Shown here: positions 22,516 through 37,200 of the stretch, in pieces
Position numbering within the stretch: position 1 is the first letter of the stretch
Layout: the number at the start of each line of letters is the position of its first letter
Origin: Mesostigma viride
Taxonomy: Eukaryota; Streptophyta; Mesostigmatophyceae; Mesostigmatales; Mesostigmataceae
Direction of reading: 5' to 3'
Assembly: GCA_009746045.1 (NCBI GenBank)
Contig: RPFO01000406.1
Coordinates: forward strand, 3,283,701 to 3,347,700
Length of the DNA stretch: 64,000 bases
The notes under the pieces: model-generated
The model's database searches: none
The model's input: only the letters and a program-made list of their open reading frames with translations
What the model was told of the DNA's origin: nothing
Translations under genes and position numbers: made by a program

Positions 22516-22919
22516 ATGGACATGCGCTACCCTCGATGGGGCGGGCTCACGCCCGGGGAACCCCCTGGTTTGTCTGTAATACGGAGCTGGCAGATGACGC
22601 GCGTATAAAGATAGGTGCAAGCAGACAGTTATGAACTGAGGCCACCACGTACCACCAAGTCGGTGGGGCCTCCACGTGCATGTGACTAAGTTTGGCATGC
22701 ATAGCGATTCGGGCCGCGTGGTGCCCGCAACTCTGTAACTAGGAACTAGACATAGCTACATCCATCCACCCCATCCCATATTCATTTCCCATGAGGACTT
22801 CCGCTCACATGACGCAGTTACGTGTAAATTAATTAATTGATAAATAAATTAATAAATTAATTAATCAATTCGTGAGCGTACATGCATTAAAAAAAGAGTT
22901 TAATAATCCAAAAGAGTGT
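22516..22919. other. Intergenic, AT-rich near its right end
   Basis: Nothing coding is recognised. A TTAA/ATAAATTAA-rich stretch at 22828-22872 resembles the tails of the nearby LINEs but has no clear element attached. Confidence 0.4.
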
Positions 22920-22924
22920 TTACA
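22920..22924 (-). promoter_or_regulatory. TGTAA polyadenylation motif of the SUVH gene
   Basis: On minus, TGTAAAC lies about 250 nt after the stop codon of the methyltransferase gene. TGTAA is the usual poly(A) signal of chlorophyte algae; position and motif agree, but no cDNA confirms it. Confidence 0.5.
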
Positions 22925-23173
22925 GACCTACCTAGCGCTGGTTTGGTCCTACTGGCCACGCTTCATTTTAAGCCAGGTGCTTGCCCCGTAAGGCCGGTCT
23001 CTTTAGTCCGTGAAGGCAAATGTTTTCCTTGGTGGGCCAAAATTGTGAATTGCCACACCGTGACAATATTCTTATATCGTTGAGAATATTCTTAAATGCA
23101 CATTCCATACACTCCATACACGATCTATCAATGACTGAATCTTTACTGAATGGTCTCATCAAGATCACCCCAA

Positions 23174-25209
23174 TCAGTACAACCTGCCCCTGCATGTTGG
23201 AGCTTTGCAGAGGCAAGCGAGTTGCACCTCCATGTTGTTTCTTACGACCGAACCAGGGGTGTACTTGTAGTCCCAGACCAGCTCCTGATGGAAACAACAT
23301 TTGGAAAAAATCAGGATAAGTCATCACAGCCATGACATTTGGTCATTCAATAACAACAAACTCTTCATCCAATAAATACAAACAAGCAGGGAGGAAAAGA
23401 AAGAGAAAAAGAGGGGGGTGAAACAACCGTTGATGTACACTTATAGAAAACGACTTTAGTCCTTACACAACGCTGAAATGCCTTACGACCGGGAATAGTT
23501 GTCTCATTAAATTAAGAAAAAAACTCCATCCAGTTGTACATACTATTGAAAGACATTGGAAAATCGAGCTTGCCACACATACAGGCACAAAACCACCCAA
23601 AATAACTAAGGTTAAAGCTAAGGGTTTAGCATTAAACTTCAAGCACCCCAGCAACCTTATCAAGCATCTTTGGCCTTTTCATGCTATGGTGTTCTGTGCC
23701 TCAATGCTTGTGAATCACTACAAAAACCATCAAGTAGTCGAGTGCAATGCATTAAGCACAGACAACATCAGTGTTTCATAGCGCTACGTTGTCACGCATG
23801 TAAGGTAAAGGTACCATACCACCAGTACCACGTCAGCATGGCCATCACATTGCAACATCTGCATGGCCATCACATTTCCACGTCTGCATGGCCATCACGG
23901 TGCCCGCAGCCACACAGCGCCTGCCTACACCACTCACCTCCCCCGGCAGCACGTCGCGGCTGGCAAACAGCATGAGCTCGGCGAAGCGCGTGTCGTGGTG
24001 GTTGGAGAGCACCGCCTGGCGCCGCCGTAATGAGAGGGGGTTTGGCCACATGATGTGTGGTACATGTATGCACTATCCATACATGAGCAAAAGTCAGCGT
24101 TTGGTGTGGCAAACGGAAGTGGCATGGCCCCACACGAGACCAGAGGACGATCTATTTCCTCGTCACGCTGCTGGCAGTGCCAAAGGTCATCCACTTGATG
24201 GCATTGATGGCGACGGCCGACAGGACAAAAACGCGATTCCGTAACTGCATTGGGGCGACTGGATTCGTGGACATCTACCCATAGCCGGCTGGGGCGCCTT
24301 CTTCGAGCCAGTTGCTTGTGAAGGTATGAAATGAGCAGATAACCCATCAAGTGCACTGAATGACCCTGTGCTTATTGCACCTTCGCTGCTATAATAATGT
24401 TATTTTCCGGCTACAACGATGTTGCACTGCTACATTAGCGTTACTTCGCCGTTACAACAGTGTTATTTTGCTGCTACAACAGTGTTATTTTGCTATTACA
24501 ACAGTGTTATTTCGCTGTTACGATAGTGTTATTTCGCTGTTACAACTGTGTTATTTTGCGAGCATTTTGCTCCACTTCCATGTAATCTGTGCGACCATTC
24601 GAAAGCAAGATCACCTGGATTGCTCAACCCACCTGGATGATGCAGTTGGGCTCACAGCTGGAGGCCACCGAACCCACAACGTTGCGCACGAGAGCACGGC
24701 GATGACGCCGCCAACCACCCACGACGAGATCAGCCACACAGAAACAGGCGGAGTCACAATGAAACTTTGGATCAATGCGGTAGCTTGCTAGGCATACACC
24801 AACCAAGGTACGCGCAAGCAATGGCCCAGCAGACAGCAACGGGACGTGGCAGGGGCCATCGCACAGGACGAGCAGGGGAGGATGGCCCGATCATGTGCAA
24901 GGCATGCAGAGGGGGGGAGGGCAGGCATGAGGCTGCATGTTGTGCAAGCAGCCAAAATCCATGGAGAAAAAAGAATACAGATATGAATCACAGCACCCGC
25001 CAAAGCTGGGGTACCCCATCCGATGCATGAAGGAAAATATAAGCAATTCAAATCAACCAAGAAAAGATACCGTGGCCGCGCAAGCAGCAAAACACGCATC
25101 GCCCACCCGTGGCTGAGGACAGCCACACTCGCTAACCCCTAACCCCCTTAACCCCAAACCCCAACCCCAAACCCCCAACCCCCAACCCCAACCCCCACCC
25201 CCAACCCCC

Positions 25210-25262
<53 letters not shown>

Positions 25263-28200
25263 CCCCCTCCCCACAACCCCCAACCCCCAACCCCCATCCC
25301 CCCCCCCAACCCCACCCCCCACCCCCCACCCCCCACCCCCACCCCCACCCCCACCCCCCCACCCCCACCCCCCACCCCCACCCCACCCCACCCCCCACCC
25401 CCACCCCCACCCCCACCCCCACCCCCACCCCCCACCCCACCCCCACCCCCCCCACCCCCACCCCCACCCCTGACCCCTGACCCCTAACCCCTAACCCCCA
25501 ACCCCAGCCCCTAACCCCTATCCCACCCAGCCGTGGCTGAGGACAGCGCCCCCCCCATCCCTCACCCGTGGTTGAGGAAGCGGCCGATGTTGCCCACCGG
25601 ACCCGCGTCGATGGAAAACGGCTCCTCCTCCTGCCCGCCGTCACACGACGCGCCCGCGGCCTCGTGGCCCACAGCTGGTGGCTCCGACGGGTCGCCGTCC
25701 ACCCGCCGCTGCGTGCACGTGAGACGTCAATGAGCTTATCATAAGTCAGCTAAGAGATGTAATTGGTTAAGAAAATTCAATACCACTACATATGGAAGTG
25801 ACACCAGACCAAACAAAAACCATGTACCTAAGAAAAAGAAGCAACGCGGGGAGCCAAGGCTGTACAATGCCAGCAGAAGGAGCCGCCTCTAGCGAAACCG
25901 TGCGTGATCCCCCCCCCTCCTCACCCTGTCGATGTCGAGCAAGTACATGTCGTTGGTGAGCCGGTGCTGCTCCACCTGGAGGTCGTTCAGGATCTCGCCC
26001 GCGTAGTTGCAGATGAAGCTGACCAGGGGCCAGGTGGGAGGGGGGATTCGGCAATGCCAGAGTTGGATAAGAAGAACGATGCAATGGAATACCAGTCAGT
26101 AAGCCAGGCCATGGACTGCTTACAAGCTTCTACTCGCCACCCCATTCGACTCTACCTCGAACAAGTTATGCTTGTCCAACAAACAAAGCGGTTGTCACAA
26201 ATTGCGACAGGAGACGAAAACGTGGGGTGTGAAGGCCCCATGCACAAAATGCTTGGAAGGGACTGGCTGCTGGATATGCACCAGCCAATCCAGGCTGCAC
26301 ATGCAAGTGCTCAGGAGATCTCTTGCAAGTAAGGAAGCGCTTTCTCTGCACCAGGGCGTGCGCTACCCCCAACAGCGTGAAAGAGGTATGGGCCATTCTT
26401 GCGCACCTTCCAACAGGTATGAATGTCATGCACCGGACGCCCCATCCCTTGCCAACCGTCCGAAACACCTGCAGCCAAGCAGCCCAGAGGCCGGACCGAG
26501 CACAGCCAGCGCAAGCAAGCCGCGCGCATGGTGAGAAGCGGATGGGAGGACCGCCCTGTGTCCAGCCATGGCAGCCACACTTGCATCACAGCGCCTTCTC
26601 CAACAGTTCGTCTTTATCGTGCCTTCACCAGCCTTGCAAAGCACTACCTGGGAGATGAAAGGGCTCACTCTGCACCAGCCAGCCAAGGTCACTCCACAAG
26701 TTCAACGGCATTTAACCAACAGTGGTATTATCTTGCAGCAGGGTGGACATGCCATGCAAGGGTAGGTTAACATCAAGCGCATGCCTGTAAGCACGGGCTT
26801 GCTAAGGATCATGGAACAGGCAAGGCCGTTCTACTCGAGCGAAGAACGCTTTGCCTGCTCTTCTCTACGACATGCTCTGCCGCCCTTGTTTGTCTGCTAT
26901 ATGTGGCAGCCGTTGGGCACGAGGCCGATGTTAACCGCACGTTGGAACAACATCCAACTTGCACCCATGTGACACCCTATGCGAGTCCATGGACAAGTGA
27001 TAATGCACATCTGAAGTCATCAAACAAGTCCTAGTGTGTACACGCACTGGAGGCAGACACTATTGTCAAGCCCGCCACAGGTGGGCAACGGCATACACGG
27101 CACAAGTCTGCACAAGAACAGCTCCATTGGTTCGAATACCTCCCCTGCACGAATACCTCTCCCGCTAGGATAGCTGCGCATCGTCGCTGGGAACTTGGGT
27201 GAGCCGCATGACACAAGGTCGCCAAGGCCAGCACCGAATGGACGGTTTAAACAGGCACCGAATGGCGGCACGGTTGAAGAGGGCACTGCGTGGCGGCCTG
27301 TTTAAGAGGGCTCTGCATTGTGGACAGTCGGCAAGGGCCTACCAGGTACCATATGCAGGACCTGGGCACCGTTGGCCGACGACAAGGGGATCCGCATCCT
27401 ACAACGGCCCAAACCAGCGCCCACCTGCGGCCAGGAGCCTGTTACCTAAACGCTGGCCAGGGGAGTACCGCCACCAAGGGGCGGCGCACTATGATTGGAA
27501 GGCAACCCCTTTTACTTTACCTCCAGCGGGTAGTGTAGCCCCTTCTGGAGGACACGGTTTGGACAGGTTGGCGGGCACTTGCACTGGGCGCCACACTCGT
27601 AGAGGAAGTCGGTCATGAAGGTGAGGCTGGTGGCATCATGCGCCCGCAGGCACAGCAAGGCAGCGAGAAAACCCAGAACAAGTTAAGCCAATTACCATAG
27701 ATGTAAGTACTGCACACGGCGACAGACAGCAAACAACAGAACAAGCACTTGTTTGGCGGACGAGAGGCGGAACACGCTGCTTGCTTGCGGCAAGCCATCC
27801 GGGCCGATGTCTCGGTACCCAGAAGCCCAAACACCCATACTTTCCCATTCCTCCTTTCATTCATCCCTAACTCTCTTCTCCCCATCTAATCCAGCCCCAA
27901 GACTTCACACGACCACTCACCAGCAACTGCGAGGGTATCGCGGCTGCATGAACAGGCCGGTTCCCGATGGTGAGCAGTTGGGCCAACTAACTCTTGCATG
28001 GCACCCAGCCATCTGCTAACAATATCCAAGAACAATAACTGGTAACTGTAAATAATTCTAACCAGGCCTCTAGTATATTACATGAAGTGGCTCTCGTCGT
28101 CTTCCAGAAAAAAGCGCCCCATTCCGTGCATGCGCCACTCACAGGGGCGGCTTGTTGCCTCTCCGCACCCAGCCGTTGCCCTTGTTCCGTTTGACGCAGG

Positions 28201-31200
28201 GGCACTGTTTGCCGCACTTGCCGCCAGTGCAGCCGCACCCAGGGGCAGGCGGCAGGTTCATGCCCTCCTCGCAGCACATTATGTTCTTTGCCGTGTAAGT
28301 GAAGTCTGCAACGACACGTGCGGCAGAGTACACCCCCCCACACACGTTTAAGATTGGGGTCCGGCCGCCCCAGGGCTGCGATCTTAAACCTAAAATCAAA
28401 TCCAGGGGTGACGATCTTAAAGTTGAGAGCGGTAGGATTTTAAACTTGATGCGGTGTACCTGAGTAGATCATTTATATCGCATACCACTGACCTGCCATT
28501 TGTACCTACTTTAAGATCTTTTGCCCAAACCAGCCCTGCGATCTTAAACCTAAAATTTCAAAATAAAGGGTCTCAAGATCCTAAACCTGGGATTTGGGAA
28601 TCTTAAACGTGGGGCTGGGGGTGTACCAAGATAGCATAGCGCCGTGGTGAGATACCTGGGGCTGTCGTGCACTCATGACCACCGCAGGTTAACAGTAACA
28701 ACCGTGTAACACACTCACAACAATAGTTGTATGCAGCTGAGTTTTATACCGTGGTATACCGCTGAGTTGCGTACCGCTGAGGGCCACCACATCCCACCGA
28801 GCTCACATCCAACCACAAGACGCAGTCCCCCAAGAAGCCATAATGTGCGACATCCCACAATCTGCGTACCAACGCTCCCAAGAGGAAGGAACAAGGAACC
28901 GGGAACGAACGTCCACGCAAACTGCCCCCAGGCCGTACTACCTTCACCAAAAGTTCATCTTGCATGGCCCGGCCAAACGATACCGCGATCGCGCTATTGT
29001 CCTTCTCAATATAATAAATCCAACTCGATCGCAAAGAGTTACCTAACAGGTCTGCCTGCCTGCCTGCGAGCCCCTGCCCACCACCCGATTCTTGCACGAA
29101 CAACGCGAACATCCCATTGGCAACTTTTGCAACAACTCCACAACCTGCCGCTTGGGTGAGCCGCTGTGCCAAGGTTGCGATGTCCATGCTGGCTTCACTA
29201 CACCCATTTTGCGGACAAACCAGAGATCGACAACAATACCGCCCTTGCACAGCCGGGCACAACCGGGAGATGTGAGGCAGGGCCCCGCACGCACCGCTGG
29301 GCGCCGGCTCGTCATCGACGTCGTTGTACACTGGGATGGGGCAGTTCTCCTCGCCGCGCGCAATGTCCGCCAGGATGAGCCTGTGTATGTGCGTTGAGGG
29401 AACGACCGCCAGTATACAGCCGCAAGCAAGGGTCGGACCGGTCAGCGCAAAGGGTTGGCAGGCAAGCCCAGCGCAGCGGCAAAACCAAGAGCAGCCCTGG
29501 CACGTCGAACCGCATCAAAAGTGCTTGATGCTCTTCGTTCAATCAGAAACAGCACGTTTCCAGAAATTTGTACCAAAGAGCTAGGGTAAATATTATCTGG
29601 AGGAACACCACGATTAACCACAGAACTTTCCACCTCCCCATACCCAAGCGCTCCCAGAGACGTTGCTCCCAGTACAGTCGAATGCCGAGATGGCGGGCAC
29701 CTGCTTCTCCATTTCGATTTCCAACAAGAGTGCAAACGTTGTGCTTCATGTACCTCAAACCATCGCTCCAACTTGCCTGCACGAGCACCGCTCGGACAAG
29801 TAACATAGCCCCCATCAACCTTGCCTGCACGAGCACCGCTCGGACAAGGAACACAGCCCCCATCAACCTTGCCTGCACGAGCACCGCTCGGACAAGGAAC
29901 ACAGCCCCCATCAACCTTGCCTGCACGAGCACCGCTCGGACAAGGAACATAGCCCCCAGCCACTATGTGCAAAATCCTGCCCATGTCTTGCCCACAAAAC
30001 ATTGAACCTAGTCAACGGCTGGGCGCCCCGCACCAGCTGTTCCACCAAAAGGTGACCATGCGGAACACATGACACCTATACGCTTTATGACACCTATCTA
30101 CTTCGCGACCCTTACAAAGTAATGACACCTATAAAATTCATCACCTACCGAGGGACTGGGCCTGCTTCCTGCCATGCGAGGTGGGACGGCCCCGCGCCAT
30201 TAGCGCGCGCCTTGCGGCCACCCTTTGAGGACGACGCTGTCAATTTCGTCTTGCCCTTGACTGTGCCCTTGGCCTTCACCGTGCCCTTGGCCTTGGCTTT
30301 GCCTTTGGCTGCGGAAGACTTCTTGCTTGTCCCTGCCTTGGCCTCTTCCTCCTCTTCCTCCTCTTCGTCCTCCTCTTCAGATTGGACGGGCCCACTGCCC
30401 TTGCTGGACTGCTTGCGCCCGTGGCTGCTCTTTCCTCGCAGGTACGCCACCTATGCACACATGGGGGAAAGGCATGCAAGCAGGCCCGCTAACTAAAAAT
30501 AGACATTGCGCGTAATGGCATGTACCTGAGCAGATGCATGGACGCAGCAGCTGATGGCAGGGAAGTACCTCCGGGCAGTGGCAAACCCAGGGCACCAGGC
30601 ATGAAGGGTGGATTCTCCTGTTCTCCAGAATGCAACTCCTGAACCCCCTCATCCTGAGAGGTGGTGTGGTTGGCTTTCAACGCCTCCTCTCGCATGGGTA
30701 ATGAAGTTGAGCTTGTATTTTTTTTTTGAAATCGCACTCTCCCACCACACTGCCATGTGGCGTAAACAATTCTTCATTTCCCCGGCATCGTGGCTGCATC
30801 CCTGCGAGTCCCATTAACCGCGGCTCTCTGAACACAGTTTCTTTATAGTGAGATGGAGGGTGACAAGCCATACGTGTCCCCGTGGCTGCATCCCCGTGGC
30901 TCCCATGACCCGCATTGTTCCGCACGGTAGGTACCCAGCACGTACTTGTGGCTACATGTTCGGCCCTCTCTCCCCCCAACTACTCATGATGCCTAATGAG
31001 ATTTCCCTCAGATAGACAGGAAGCTTTCGACAGGCACATTCCACCTAAACAACCGATCACCACGAGACATGGAGCCACTGTGACCCATGCCAGCTGGCAC
31101 GTACTGGGCGACACATGGCGCGCACAGGAGGCGATTGGCGCCATCTGTCCCCTGAAAGGTGCTTTGAGCCACGGCATGCAATGTTGGGCCATGCTGGTTC

Positions 31201-34200
31201 AAGAGTGGGGAATACGGTGCAGCAAACCACTGAAGCAACGCCTGGAGCCTACCGGCACACGCAGCAGTGGTGCCTAGTGGCATTTAGCCCAAGTGCGGCA
31301 ACTGGCGCACGTCGCACAAGCATGCCATCGTACCCTCTGCGCCGACAGCTGGGGCTGCCCCTCCATGCGCGTCAAGTTGTAGCGGAACACGAGGAACCCG
31401 TGGCTGCCCCGCACTTGTTTATACGCCGTCACCTGCAGGGGCGGCCAGGGTGATGGCGGCGCCGCAATTTCTGTGGTGTTGTCATAACCGTGTCATAAGG
31501 GACAAGAGAAATGGAAGGCCAGGACTTGGGGGCTAGTTGTGCACGCACCCATCTACACCAGTTGGCTAATGAGTGGAGCGAAAGTCGCAAGGGGCAGCAG
31601 TTTCCAAAAATGAGAAGGTGGATGTGAGGGGAAATGCAAGGTGGGTGCGAGGGAAAACGCAACGTGAGTGCGTGGCCCAGATAGCGGGAAGGAGTGCAAG
31701 TCACCAGGGACACACACATATGCGCCGCAGGGTCTATAAATAAAAGCAGTGCAAAGGCCAGACGCAGGCGCCAACCGGATGCCAGCTGCCCCATTGCCAG
31801 CTGCCTCCTTGCCAGCTGCCTCCTTGCCAGGTGCCCAGCTGCCCAGCTGCCCAGCTGCCCAGCTGCCCCATTGCCAGCTGCCCAGCTGCCCAGCTGCTCA
31901 GCTGTCCAGCTGCCCAGCTGCCCAGCTGCCCAGCTGCCCAGCTGCCCAGCTGCCCAGCTGCCCAGCTGCCCAGCTGCCCAGCTGCCCAGCTGCCCAGCTG
32001 CCCAGCTGCCCAGCTGCCCAGCTGCCCAGCTGCCCAGCTGCCCAGCTGCCCAGCTGCCCAGCTGCCCAGCTGCCCAGCTGCCCAGCTGCCCAGCTGCCCA
32101 GCTGCCCAGCTGCCCAGATGCCCAGATGCCCAGATGCTGCTGCCCGGAAGTTAGTACGGTTTGCCACCAAGCCACAGAAGTGTGCCAACCGCGGCCATGG
32201 ACGCGGGATGCCTCCATCAACTTTACTCCAAACTTGTTGCCACCCAAGCATAAACAAGCAAACACCTCTCCCAATGCCGATGTGGCGGCCACATTGGCCA
32301 AGGCTCGCCATATCCCTATCTGGCTGTTTGCGACGATCCCGGAGCGAGTGTGCACTGGGGGGGGGGGTTGAGGGTCCGAACCCCCCCAAGCCCTGGTACA
32401 GGTTGAGGGGTAGGGGCGGGTTGAGACCCCGCCCCCCCTGCCCCCCTTCTGCAGTACTAGCAGGGTAAATAGGGGGGGGTCGGGGGGGGACACCCCCCCA
32501 CCCCCTGGTACAGGTTGAGCGGTAGGGGCGGGTTGAGACCCCTCCCCCCCCTTCGGGGGGTGGGGGGTGGGGGGGTGTTCTAACCCCCCCACCCACCCCC
32601 ACCCCTGCTCAGGGGGGGGAGGGGGGTAGTGGGCACTCGCTCCGGGATTGTCGCGAACGGCCAGCCATGTGCTGGCGTCCCTATGTGCTGGCGTCCCTGT
32701 GTGCTGGCATCCCAATGTGCTGGCGTCCCCCATGTGCTGGCGTCCCTACCCGATACAGGCCGTCATAGGTGAACACCCGCCCCGACATGGAGTTGTTGTC
32801 CTGGACGCCGCGGATGACGCGCACCGGCTGGCCCAGCTCCATGCTACCCTGCAGGGGCGCGGGGCAGGCCAGGTGTGCGCGGGGGAACGGCCGTTGGCGT
32901 GCAGGGGATGAGGTAAGTGAGAAACAACAAGTTGGGGAAACCAAGGGGGACACCAGAACCTCAAGGGAAGCCCTGTTCTGCAGGCGATCCAGACTGGAAC
33001 CTACGAAGGTGCATGTACGATGGCGCCCATACATGCGGTGGTGTCGATGGCCACAAAACAGTTCTCATCTCGCCACTGCCATGTCAACAGAGGTACCTAA
33101 GATCCCAAGACAGCCACGGCCGTGCACCGACAGACAGACAGGCATGCGGCCAAGATCCCGCATGATAGTTGCCTGAAAAACCAGCAGGCTCGTGCTGTCT
33201 TCAGGAGCTGTCTGCAACCAATGGCTCCGCAGGAGGGCAACACAGGCCGCGACCCCCAAAGCCGTGACCATCCCCCCACGCCCCTGCATCGCACCTTGAG
33301 CGCCAAGTTGCCCATCTTCATCGTCTGGTCCTTGCAGTGCTTGCCCGAGTTATCTGCACGCGCACACAGAACCAGCAGGGCACCCAAGAGGCAGGATGCA
33401 CTCAGCACACGCCACGACAGATGGCACGCAGGCGATAGGTCCCAGTCAGCCTGACCGGCAACAATGCGCAACCGTTGGTCCCAGGCAACCACATCCAGCC
33501 ACGCCACCAGGTCATGAAAAAGGGCCTCGTGCGCACCAGCGTAGCACAGGGCCATGAGCCCCAAGCACCCGGGGTGGAGCGCTGCACGCAGCATCGTGCA
33601 TGGTGGAACTTAGGATGGGCAGCAGGGTGAGGGAGAGCGAGGTATCTAGGAGTTTGCATTGCAAAGTGAATTTTGAGAAATATCTCAGCAACGTAGCATA
33701 GAATTTGACCATGGCACGCACGGCCGCGACCAGGTACCCAACCACGGTGCTCGCAGGACATTGTCTATGACCATTCCATCCATCCTCACGACTCCGACAT
33801 AGAAACTGGCACGCGCAGAGCTACAGAACTACCAAAGACGGGCAAACATGATAGCTGCAAGGGCACGATTGCGTCATAGCAAGCGCGTCGGCACCGCCAA
33901 CCCTCAGTGCCAGGACCTACCACCAGTCCACCTACTCTGCCCCCCTTGCCCCGTGCACACAACATCCACCTACTCTGCCCGCCTTGCCCAGTGCACACAA
34001 CATCCACCTACTCTGCCCGCCTTGCCCAGTGCACACAACATCCACCTACTCTGCCCGCCTTGCCCAGTGTACTCAATGTCGTGGCCGTCATCCTTGTCGT
34101 GGTAGCCGCCCGACATCACAATAGAGACCGCCACGGAGCGGTCAAGCCCGGATTCCTGTTGCGGCAGGCAGCACCGGCACAAGAAGATAGCAGGCCGTGG

Positions 34201-37200
34201 GTGGGGCAGTTGTCAGCAGGCTGTGGGTGGGGCAGGTGTAAGCAGCGGCCAGCTTGACCAATAGCACAGTAGAAAAATGTCATCACCCGAACGTAAGGTA
34301 GTTGCCAACGCAACAGATTTTTTAAAATGCAACAACAATTTTTTAACAATCATTCGACAATCAGATTGGCTGTCTGCATCAGCCCTACACAAATGAGATC
34401 TGTTACGATTTGCTAAAACAAGATTCTAAGATGTGGCAAAGTAGGCGGGCAGGAGGACATGACCGTCAGGAACATGATTGGTTGCAGTTCTGCATCCATG
34501 TAAGGGGCTAGAGGCACTGTCCTCTCGCGCACCAAGGTGCCATGCACCGATGCGCGCGTTGCTCCACCACAAGCATGCTTTCAACGGGTGGGAGGTGCGG
34601 CCCTGACCGTTGGGTTGAACATGTACAGCTGGCGGTGCAGCCCTAACCTGTGGGTTCATGTGACACAGACAGGGCTGAGCTGACCTTGCCGTTCACGCAG
34701 TACAGGTGGGCGCAGTGCTGACCTTTGGGTTCACGAAGTCGATGCCGTTAAACCAGTGGCCGTGGAGGCCGACAGCAACCATCTCGCAGCGCCACGAGAA
34801 CGACTCGCCAACGGGGATGCCTGCAGGGGGGGTTGGGGGGGTTCAGCCAGGCATGCACACATTGCGTGTGCCACGCGCTCAAGCACAGCTCGGTGCTTTC
34901 CCCACACTGCTGCCTCACGAAATCATCCCCTGCCTCCCTGCATGCCCCTACTCCCCCACCCCGTCCAATAAAAAATAACAGCATGCCGTGCCTATAGGGA
35001 TGCCAGCAGCGAGAACGACGGTCGCGTATCACAGAACAGGGACTGCAGCACGCACAGCACAGCACGCAAAACACCCGGTACACCCAAATGAGAGAAGGGA
35101 TGATGCACGTACGCCATGGGGACACTTGCTGCCGACCAACAGACAAACATGGCAATCGAATCATGAAGCAAAATTCGGCAATGGGCTGCCACAGCACCCA
35201 GTCCGCAACACCCCATCAAGTGCGGTTCGTGTCACCATCTAGCTGCATGCATCCGCAACACCCCATCAAGTGCGGTTCGTGTCACCATCTAGCTGCATGC
35301 ATCCGCAACACCCCATCAAGTGCGGTTCGTGTCACCATCTAGCTGCATGCATCCGCAACACCCCATCAAGCGCGGTTCGTGTCACCATCTAGCTGCATGC
35401 ATCCGCAACACCCCATCAAGTGCGGTTCGTGTCACCATCTAGCTGCATGCATCCGCAACACCCCATCAAGTGCGGTTCGTGTCACCATCTAGCTGCATGC
35501 ATCCGCAACACCCCATCAAGTGCGGTTCGTGTCACCATCTAGCTGCATGCATCCGCAACACCCCATCAAGTGCGGTTCGTGTCACCATCTAGCTGCATGC
35601 ATCGGAGTCAGGCACGTGCCGCGCTTGCGATATTGTACGGAACAAGCCTGCATGGCCATCCAGGGGTGCATATGGACGTCATGCACAGCTGGGCCGCAAG
35701 GACACCGCATGGTCAAGTGGCACACTGTTGCCTCAACAGCCAAGTGGCACTGCTTCGCATAAAGGCTACACGGGGCTGCGTGCAGGGCCACCGCCTGTTC
35801 GATACCTGGCACATGGCCGATGTGCTTGGCTTGGTTGATGACCAGCTTTTCATTCCTCATCTGCAGCCAAATGGGGAATGGGCGCAGACAGCAGGCACAC
35901 AGGCACACGCAGGTGCACAAAATGTGGGTGGCACTGTGTACACCCCAAAGGAAGGTCACGCGTGCCTTCTTCACCCTTCTAACGGCTGCCATCCCTGTCA
36001 GCCCCAGATAGGCCCCCTCCCCCCCCCCCCCCCCCCCTCCCCCGCCCCCCGGCCTAATTCCTGGCACACAACTCCACCAGGCGGATAACTGAGCTCGCTA
36101 GCAACAAAACTAGACACCATTGCCGATTCCGCCAAAGACTTGTCCGCTTGCACGAACGAGAGCTAAACACTCTACAATACACTCAACAATAAACTCTATA
36201 ATACACGCACACAAACACTCTATAGTAAACTAAGAAATGGGTTGGAAGAGAAACAACAAAGAGAGGAGGTTCATCTAGAGGGGCACAAACATTCGTGAGC
36301 TTCCCATTTATACTGCAAGGTAACTCCCTCACCTGCTCCAGGGTCCGCAGATCAGGCCGCTTTACAGAGAACTTTTTCAACTCAACCGCCACCTCCTTGC
36401 CCTTGCCCTTGCCCTTGCCCTTGCCCTTGCCCTTGCCCTTGCCCTTGCCCTTGGCCAGGGCCGCTTCCATCCTCTCCTGGTTCTCCCGGTTCACACGCTC
36501 CTCCTCCGTCTGCGCCCACCGTGCGAGGGCAGCCGTGCCACATGCCAAGTTTCCCAATGCCAGGGGTCAAGAGGATGCATACGTGCATGATATGCCACAA
36601 TCGCTACCCTGGACATAGGGTAGGTGATAATGGACCTACGGTAGGTGATAATGCTGAGATCTTGTTCGGCAGGAGTTGCTGCAAAGGTGGCAGAGAAGCC
36701 ACAGCACACCAAAGGAAATACGAGGCTTTGGCACCTCCAAACAGTAGGCCCATGCCAACGCCCCTCGACTGTGCAAGGCGGGGCACTGGCATATTCCCAC
36801 TAGCAGGCTGATTGGAAGCGCGACGCACGTGTGCCCATGAACAAACACTGTCAAAGTCTGCAAGGATCGAGAACTGCTCTTCTGCCAGGTGTTGAGAGGG
36901 TACAAGATGCCAGCACACCCATGACAGAACCACACGACCAACCCGGGTATTACACATTTACAAAACCAAGAGGCAGCCGCAGGCAGCGCAACTGGAAATA
37001 TCCGTCCTTCCTTGTCCTGGCGTTTGTGCCAGCGGGTCCTGCCGTGAAACAATTACCATGCGGCCCCTGAGAGTGAGGACCTCCCAATAAGGTGCCAAGG
37101 GCCATGCAGCAGTCATACATGATACAGGTAACGTGTACACAGGCAAGGTGTGGGGCTGACCCCAAGCGGAGAGGCAGGCAACCTTGGTGGCAGGCCACAC

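Noticed and set aside
25053-25644. Gly/Trp-rich ORFs of 95-170 codons on minus
   Set aside because: Translation of the C-rich tract in SUVH intron 15.
27120-27145. ggttcgaatac resembling a tRNA T-loop/B-box
   Set aside because: The flanking bases cannot pair as a T stem and no acceptor or anticodon stem can be built; it lies in an SUVH intron.
31429-32733. 434-codon minus ORF with QLGSWAAG repeats
   Set aside because: Arises from the CCCAGCTG array; only 31334-31432 within this region is an SUVH exon.
35203-35602. CRISPR-like array of direct repeats
   Set aside because: The 50-bp units are contiguous with no unique spacers, and the DNA is eukaryotic nuclear; it is a minisatellite in an intron.
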